From Idiomarina abyssalis (GTDB lineage: Bacteria > Pseudomonadota > Gammaproteobacteria > Enterobacterales > Alteromonadaceae), in the NCBI RefSeq assembly GCF_900116625.1, contig NZ_FPBE01000001.1:682001-746000 (forward strand): a stretch of DNA of 64,000 nucleotides, given 5' to 3'. The position numbers and the translations under genes are program-made. Positions within the stretch are counted from its first letter, which is position 1; every line of letters begins with the position of its first letter. Under the pieces are notes generated by a model. It was given only the letters and a program-made list of their open reading frames with translations. It made no database searches and was not told where the DNA came from. This document shows positions 57,333 through 64,000 of this stretch, piece by piece.

Positions 57333-58085
57333 ATGGTTAAGTGGCTTGGAGTTGCAGGTGTTTTGTTTTCACCGTTAGTGCTCGCGGACCCAGTCCTGAT
57401 TAACGGTGGTCCTTTCGAACCTCCGGTATTACTGGACAAAGAGCGCCTCAGCATTGAAGTGGACAGTTTTATGCTGGATGCAACTCCGGTCACTAACCAA
57501 GCTTACCTGGAATTTGTACATGAGAACCCTCGTTGGCAGCGAGATAACATCGCTGCCCTGTTCCACGATGGAAACTATCTGAAACACTGGCGTGGGAACA
57601 CCGCTATTGCAGAGGATAGAGAAAACGAACCTGTGACTTATGTTTCCTGGTTTGCCGCACGAGAATACTGCGCCGCTCAAGGTGGTCGGTTGCCCAGTCT
57701 TAATGAGTGGGAATATGCTTCTGTGCAATACCGGCAACAGCAAAACATTAGTGACAACGACTACGCACGCAAACTGTTTGCCTGGTACAGCCAGCCACAC
57801 ACGAGTAAACAACAAACTGTTGATCCAAACGCAGACCAACTGATGCACATGCACGACCGCGTCAACGAATGGGTGAACGACTATCAATTATTATTAAGTA
57901 ACGGCGATGATGTCGATTTGCTCTCCGGTTCTTGTGGCGACGGAGCGCGCTTTATGTCCAGTTTTACCAACGCCAATTACGCCACATTTTTCCGTTATCA
58001 GTCTCGCAGTGATTACGCTCCTCAAAGTGCAACCAGCACTATGGGATTCCGCTGCGCATACGACCTGGAGAACGACCATGAATAA
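57333..58085 (+). CDS. nirV: NirV-like SUMF1/formylglycine-generating-enzyme family protein
   Basis: A 250-residue exported protein with signal peptide residues 1-18 and an FGE-sulfatase domain: DATPVTNQAYLEFV near residue 48, PVTYVSWFAAREYCAAQGGRLPSLNEWEYA near residue 100 and a C-terminal GFRCAYDL. NirV is a recurring neighbour of nirK of unknown function. The paired catalytic cysteines of true formylglycine-generating enzymes are not seen, so it is probably not a sulfatase activator. Its end overlaps the sco start by eight bases. Confidence 0.85.
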   Translation: MVKWLGVAGVLFSPLVLADPVLINGGPFEPPVLLDKERLSIEVDSFMLDATPVTNQAYLEFVHENPRWQRDNIAALFHDGNYLKHWRGNTAIAEDRENEPVTYVSWFAAREYCAAQGGRLPSLNEWEYASVQYRQQQNISDNDYARKLFAWYSQPHTSKQQTVDPNADQLMHMHDRVNEWVNDYQLLLSNGDDVDLLSGSCGDGARFMSSFTNANYATFFRYQSRSDYAPQSATSTMGFRCAYDLENDHE

Positions 58086-58704
58086 ATTCTTTCAACTTAC
58101 TGCTCTGGCTTCATTGGTGTTCTCTGCGCAGTTAATAGCGCAAGATCATTCACACCACAATAAGCACGGTGACCATAGCAATCACACAACAATGAATGCG
58201 GCAGAAGTGTCTCACTCCCAGTCGGTATACCAAATTGATGCGTCCTGGAAGACACATCAAAAAAATGAGTTAAAACTGTCTGAGCTTGAAGGAACACCGG
58301 TAATTATTTCGATGATTTACGGCAGTTGCACCACCGCCTGCCCGGTGTTGGTTCATGACGTAAAACGCTTATACAGCAAGCTGGACGAAGATACCCAAAA
58401 GCACGTTAAGCTTGTTATGGTGAGCTTCGACACTAATCGCGATACACCCGAGGCACTAGCCGACTACGTTAAGCAATATAAGCTTAACAATGACAACTGG
58501 CTGTTTCTGAATGGTTCAGAGCAGGACATCAGAACACTTGCTACAGTACTTGGAGTGAGATACCGCCAACGGCCTGACGGCGATTTTGATCACAGCAATT
58601 TGATCACCATTCTCGATAAGCAAGGGGTTATTGCTGAGCGTATAGAGGGCTTAAGCCAGCCGATGGATAAGCCTGCAAAAGTTGTCACTAAACTGGTTAG
58701 ATAA
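58078..58704 (+). CDS. SCO1/SenC-family copper chaperone with His-rich N-terminus
   Basis: A 208-residue periplasmic protein with signal peptide residues 1-22 and a thioredoxin-like fold. The copper motif C84-x3-C88 and the His in DHSNLITIL are intact. Residues 23-37 carry six His, which suggests additional metal binding. SCO proteins insert copper into cytochrome oxidase CuA; here, next to nirK, it more likely serves nitrite reductase. The frame opens earlier, at 57907, but that part lies inside nirV, so the ATG at 58078 is used. Confidence 0.9.
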   Translation: MNKFFQLTALASLVFSAQLIAQDHSHHNKHGDHSNHTTMNAAEVSHSQSVYQIDASWKTHQKNELKLSELEGTPVIISMIYGSCTTACPVLVHDVKRLYSKLDEDTQKHVKLVMVSFDTNRDTPEALADYVKQYKLNNDNWLFLNGSEQDIRTLATVLGVRYRQRPDGDFDHSNLITILDKQGVIAERIEGLSQPMDKPAKVVTKLVR

Positions 58705-58751
58705 TAACGGCGGTTGCATTCGCTCTAAGATTTTGTTCCACTAAAAAAGAA

Positions 58752-58855
58752 TCTTGTCGGAGTGCCGGTTACTTTATTGAGTAAGTAGTCGGCTGAGACC
58801 GCAATTGCGGGATCCGTTGAACCTGATCAGGCTAATACCTGCGAAGGGAACAAGA
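58752..58855 (+). promoter_or_regulatory. TPP riboswitch (THI box) upstream of thiC
   Basis: The conserved segments GGCTGAGA (from 58800), GTTGAACCTGATC and CTAATACCTGCGAAGGGA match the thiamine-pyrophosphate aptamer. P1 can be drawn as TCTTGT at 58752-58757 paired with ACAAGA at 58850-58855. The strand GGAACA inside P1's 3' part (58847-58852) can also pair with TGTTCC at 58893-58898, an alternative fold. A further hairpin at 58916-58949 could hide the thiC ribosome site. Control of the thi operon by TPP is expected. Confidence 0.95.
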
Positions 58856-58940
58856 GAGCATCAGCATGACACAACCGTCGTTTCTGCGCTGGTGTTCCTT
58901 TCAACACTCCTGACAAGCATCTCTAACATCAACAAAATGA

Positions 58941-60652
<1,712 letters not shown>

Positions 60653-60653
<1 letters not shown>

Positions 60654-62167
60654 TGTCGGTAGCTGTCGTATGGACCGTCGCTGGTTCTGACAGCGGCGGT
60701 GGCGCAGGCATTCAGGCGGACTTGAACACCTTCCGCAGTCTGAACGTGCATGGCTGCAGTGTCATAACCACAGTGACCGCTCAGAACTCTGTTGAAACCA
60801 CCGGGTTATTCCCTTTAGCTGCTGACGCCATTCGTCAGCAGTTAGAATGCCTGCAACAGGACATGCCCCCTGCTGCGATAAAAATTGGGTTGCTTAGTAA
60901 TGTGCAACAGCTTCAGTGTGTGGCTGACTTTTTAAAGCAATGGCCTGATACCCTTCCCCGACCTTTCGTGGTTTGGGATCCGGTCGTTGTCAGCACTCAG
61001 CAGGATAGGCTGTCAGAGCTGCTCCCGGAACACTGTACGGAGTTGCTCCCACTGGTTGATATTATGACACCGAATTTGGATGAGCTCAGTTGGTTGAGCG
61101 GCGTAGAAGTTATTGATGAAAACTCAATGTGTCGCGCCGCCGAAAAACTCTTTCATGCGGGACTAACTCAGATCCTTATCACTGGTACTGAGCTTGGTCA
61201 CTCCGATGAAATCTCTGACTATTACCTTAGCGCCGATGAGCATATTCAGTACATTCAGCAAAAGCTGGAAACAAAGCACAGCCACGGAACAGGTTGTACC
61301 TTGTCTTCTGCCATTGCCGCGGCACTAGCACATGACTATCCACTTGAGGATGCCATAACAGTCGCTAATGCCTATGTCCATCAGGGCCTGATTGAGGCGA
61401 AAGGTATAGGCCGCGGACCAGGCCCTGTTGCTCATACACACTGGCCACAGAAAATTAAACATTTTCCAAGGATTAAAACGCCGGAGTTGCCCTGCGTTGA
61501 CCTCCAGTTTCCCAGGCTGGACAAGGAACCCGGACTGTATCCGGTAGTAGATTCTTATGAGTGGATAGAAAAGCTCTTAAAACTGGGCATTAAAACGCTT
61601 CAGCTGCGTATTAAAGACCCAGATGCTCCTCAGTTGGAAGCCGCTATTAAAAAAAGCATTCAGCTGGCGGAGCAATATTCAGCTCAGTTGTTTATTAATG
61701 ACCACTGGCAACTCGCTATTAAGCACAGCGCTTATGGCGTGCATTTAGGTCAGGAAGACTTAACGGAAGCTAACCTTCACGCTATTCAGCAAGCAGGGTT
61801 GCGGCTGGGCATTTCCACTCACAGCTACACCGAGTTATTAATTGCTCAAGCGTACACGCCCTCTTACATCGCTCTGGGTCATATCTTTCCAACTCAGACC
61901 AAGGCTATGCCGTCTAAACCCCAAGGTCTGGAGCGACTGCGCCGCTATGTCGCGTTATTAGCGCCAACGAACATACCGGCAGTCGCTATTGGTGGCATTT
62001 CTTTAGATCGCGTAGCTGCCGTAAAAGCTACCGGAATTAACGGCATAGCGGTTGTTAGCGCGATTACTGCTGCGAACGACGTCGAGCAGGCTGTCCATCA
62101 GTTACTCACTGCGATGGACGCTGAAGCCGAAATTAAGGAAGAGAACGAGGCTGCCCATGCTGAGTAA
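60653..62167 (+). CDS. thiDE: Bifunctional ThiD-ThiE fusion
   Basis: One 504-residue chain. Residues 1-265 are HMP/HMP-P kinase ThiD, with [17 protein letters not shown] at the start, a VWDPVVVS block and a [16 protein letters not shown] anion-hole motif near residue 204. From about residue 275 comes thiamine-phosphate synthase ThiE, with [35 protein letters not shown] and IALGHIFPT blocks. The fusion places pyrimidine phosphorylation and coupling with the thiazole in one protein. The start overlaps the thiC stop codon by one base. Confidence 0.94.
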
Positions 62168-62915
62168 CGAACAACTTCTGCGCTACAGCAGTAACATACT
62201 GATGAAAGAAATAGGCGAAGTTGGACAACAGCGTTTGCTCAAAAGGCATGTGCTGATTATTGGATTGGGTGGTCTTGGTTGTCCTGCCAGCCAATATCTG
62301 GCGTCATCGGGCGTTGGGCAAATCACACTGGTCGATCATGACACCGTCAGCCTCAGCAACTTACAGCGGCAAACACTCTATTCCAGCGATGATATTGGCT
62401 TGTCCAAGGCGCGGCAAGCTGGTCATTATTTGTCGCGGTTAAACCCGGACATTCGTATCACCGCTATTGAAGAAAAGGCCTATGAAGAAAACCTGGACGC
62501 GCTCGCCGAACAAGCCGATTTAGTCCTCGACTGCACCGACAATCGTGAGACCCGGTACCTGATCAACCAAAGCTGCTACCACCTCAATACGCCGGTAGTT
62601 TCTGCTGCGGCGCGCGGCTTTAACGGGCAACTTATTGCGCTTAACCCGGAGCATTCCCACGGCTGTTATCAGTGTCTATATCCTGACGATATTAACGAAC
62701 CACTGAACTGCAGTAACGCGGGTATAGCCGCTCCTGTTGTGGGCATTATGGGATCCAGTCAGGCGCTACAGGCAATTAATTATTTTACCGGACATAAGCT
62801 TGCCTGGGGTTACCTGCACACCTTCAATGGATTATCGCAAAACTGGCAACAACTCTCTTTACCCCGGGCCGCTTCATGCCCTGTATGCGGAGGTCAAAAT
62901 GCGCATTCAAATTAA
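62157..62915 (+). CDS. thiF: ThiF family sulfur-carrier adenylyltransferase
   Basis: Adenylates the C-terminal glycine of ThiS. The 252-residue E1-like enzyme has the ATP motif [19 protein letters not shown] near residue 40 and [12 protein letters not shown] next to it. Two zinc Cys pairs are seen, CYQC near residue 170 and CPVC near residue 243. The frame is open upstream inside thiDE, but the ATG at 62157 begins the usual [13 protein letters not shown]. It overlaps thiDE by 11 bases and thiS by 17. Confidence 0.93.
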   Translation: MLSNEQLLRYSSNILMKEIGEVGQQRLLKRHVLIIGLGGLGCPASQYLASSGVGQITLVDHDTVSLSNLQRQTLYSSDDIGLSKARQAGHYLSRLNPDIRITAIEEKAYEENLDALAEQADLVLDCTDNRETRYLINQSCYHLNTPVVSAAARGFNGQLIALNPEHSHGCYQCLYPDDINEPLNCSNAGIAAPVVGIMGSSQALQAINYFTGHKLAWGYLHTFNGLSQNWQQLSLPRAASCPVCGGQNAHSN

Positions 62916-63099
62916 TGACAAAGATTTTGAAATCACTGAAAAAAGCAATTTATCGCAGCTATTGTCTGCTCAGAACGTAGATACCTCGGCCGTTGCCGTC
63001 GCTTTAAACGGACAAATTATACACCGGGAACAATGGCAACAAACCGAGCTTAAAAACAACGATACCATTACACTTGTTCAGGCCGTGGCCGGAGGTTAA
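62899..63099 (+). CDS. thiS: Sulfur carrier protein ThiS
   Basis: A 66-residue ubiquitin-like sulfur carrier ending in the required Gly-Gly (QAVAGG). It supplies the thiazole sulfur to ThiG. The short gene begins at the ATG at 62899, inside the end of thiF, with a GGAGG site just before it; a longer frame from 62737 has no support. Confidence 0.93.
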   Translation: MRIQINDKDFEITEKSNLSQLLSAQNVDTSAVAVALNGQIIHREQWQQTELKNNDTITLVQAVAGG

Positions 63100-63102
63100 A
63101 CC

Positions 63103-63873
63103 ATGCTGAAAATAGCCGATCGCGATTTTCATTCCCGCTTACTCATAGGCTCAGGCAAATACAGCAGTGCGGACGTTATGCAGAAGTCCCTTGCTGCTTC
63201 CGGTAGCGAATTAGTAACGCTGGCGTTAAAGCGCGTTGAACTTGAACGCCCCACTGACGATATTGTCACGCCTATACAAAACTTAGGTTTACAGCTTTTG
63301 CCAAACACCTCTGGTGCCAAAACTGCACAAGACGCTATTTTTGCTGCACGCCTTGCCCGTGAAGCTTTAGGTACCCATTGGCTTAAACTGGAAATACACC
63401 CCGACCCTAACTACTTGCTGCCAGACCCCATAGAAACCCTAAAAGCCGCTGAAGCTTTGGTAAAAGAGGGCTTTACCGTACTGCCCTACTGCGGTGCTGA
63501 TCCGGTCTTGTGTAAACGCTTGGAGGAATTCGGCTGCGCGGCGGTTATGCCGTTAGGCGCCCCCATAGGTTCAAACCAAGGCCTGATTACTCGAGACTTC
63601 CTACGGATTATTATCGAGCAGGCATCGGTGCCGGTCATTATCGATGCCGGTATTGGTGCACCCAGCCACGCCGTTGAAGCCATGGAAATGGGCGCAGACG
63701 CAGTGCTGGTGAATACCGCCATAGCCACCGCGAATAACCCTGTCGCCATGTCAAAAGCCTTTCGCGATGCGGTTATTGTTGGGCGTCAGGCCTTTGAAGC
63801 AGGCTTAAGTCAAAACGCTTCGCTAAAAGCGTCCGCATCCAGCCCGTTAACGGAGTTTCTGGAGTCGTTATGA
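63103..63873 (+). CDS. thiG: Thiazole synthase ThiG
   Basis: Forms the thiazole phosphate from deoxyxylulose phosphate, dehydroglycine and ThiS thiocarboxylate. The 256-residue TIM barrel shows [17 protein letters not shown] at the N-terminus, the Schiff-base Lys in [11 protein letters not shown] near residue 93 and [31 protein letters not shown]. It lies three bases past thiS and overlaps thiH in an ATGA junction. Confidence 0.97.
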   Translation: MLKIADRDFHSRLLIGSGKYSSADVMQKSLAASGSELVTLALKRVELERPTDDIVTPIQNLGLQLLPNTSGAKTAQDAIFAARLAREALGTHWLKLEIHPDPNYLLPDPIETLKAAEALVKEGFTVLPYCGADPVLCKRLEEFGCAAVMPLGAPIGSNQGLITRDFLRIIIEQASVPVIIDAGIGAPSHAVEAMEMGADAVLVNTAIATANNPVAMSKAFRDAVIVGRQAFEAGLSQNASLKASASSPLTEFLESL

Positions 63874-64000
63874 GCTTTTACACTGTCTGGGAGCAAACCA
63901 GCTGGGATGATACCCGCCTGCAGCTTTACAGTAAAAACGCGGCTGACGTTGAAACCGCCTTAAGCAAAAAACATCTGAATACGGACGACTTCATGGTCTT
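63870..64000 (+). CDS. thiH: 2-iminoacetate synthase ThiH, N-terminal fragment
   Basis: Only the first 43 codons are present before the window ends. The start overlaps the thiG stop in ATGA. ThiH is the radical SAM lyase that makes dehydroglycine from tyrosine. The position directly after thiG and the N-terminal pattern ending in [10 protein letters not shown] support it; the CxxxCxxC motif lies outside the window. Confidence 0.8.
   Translation, partial: MSFYTVWEQTSWDDTRLQLYSKNAADVETALSKKHLNTDDFMV

Noticed and set aside
57429-57887. Open frame of 152 codons opposite nirV
   Set aside because: No conserved features; nirV on the other strand has a signal peptide and family blocks.

Overview
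The window looks like chromosomal DNA of a marine, protein- and peptide-degrading gammaproteobacterium of the Alteromonadales, most likely Idiomarina or a close relative. This is inferred from gene content, synteny and moderate GC; no database search was possible. The DNA is almost entirely coding. No tRNA, rRNA, insertion sequence, prophage or CRISPR array was seen, and no gene-free stretch exceeds 300 bases. The longest gaps are 58705-58949, which holds a TPP riboswitch, and 17384-17573, which holds two TyrR boxes.

Region by region. 1-10992: housekeeping and accessory genes, namely an M28 peptidase fragment, a DUF192 protein, SelO, a YvcK/CofD-like protein, dCTP deaminase, Mrp, methionyl-tRNA synthetase, PilZ, HspQ, HinT, a lipoprotein, a gamma-glutamyltransferase and a rhombosortase. 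11004-21712: amino-acid catabolism with an S9 peptidase, the tyrosine/homogentisate operon (hppD, hmgA, FAH, maiA), its likely regulator TyrR, phenylalanine hydroxylase with pterin dehydratase, and a methionine gamma-lyase. Phe goes to Tyr (PhhA/PhhB), then through 4-hydroxyphenylpyruvate (transaminase not in this window) to homogentisate, maleylacetoacetate, fumarylacetoacetate and finally fumarate plus acetoacetate. 21821-33683: envelope stress genes pspABC-ycjX-ycjF behind a sigma-54-like promoter, with divergent pspF that overlaps sapABCDF and is followed by putP. The proximity of psp, ycjXF and tyrR is also known from E. coli. 33731-37920: a second GGT-like enzyme, a patatin phospholipase and a dGTPase-like protein.

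37944-48808: a conserved gammaproteobacterial block, recA with an SOS-regulated promoter, pncC, mutS, rpoS, nlpD, yqaA, pcm, surE, truD, ispF, ispD, ftsB. 48901-54719: a TSUP permease, an MHYT-PAS-GGDEF-EAL protein, small zinc-finger proteins, a ZIP transporter, a MAPEG protein and a PiuC-type dioxygenase. 54808-58704: a nitrite-reduction cluster with an unrecognised exported protein, cytochrome c, copper nitrite reductase NirK, a NirV-like protein and a SCO copper chaperone. 58752-64000: a TPP riboswitch and the thiamine operon thiC-thiDE(fusion)-thiF-thiS-thiG-thiH, with thiH cut by the window end.

The most unusual observations are a NirK whose axial type-1 copper methionine appears replaced by glutamine, set in a cluster with His-rich and Met-rich exported proteins; a TyrR that lacks both the sigma-54 contact loop and the Walker B glutamate, with matching TyrR boxes before hppD; the pspF-sapABCDF-putP arrangement; and the fused ThiDE together with a shortened ThiC.
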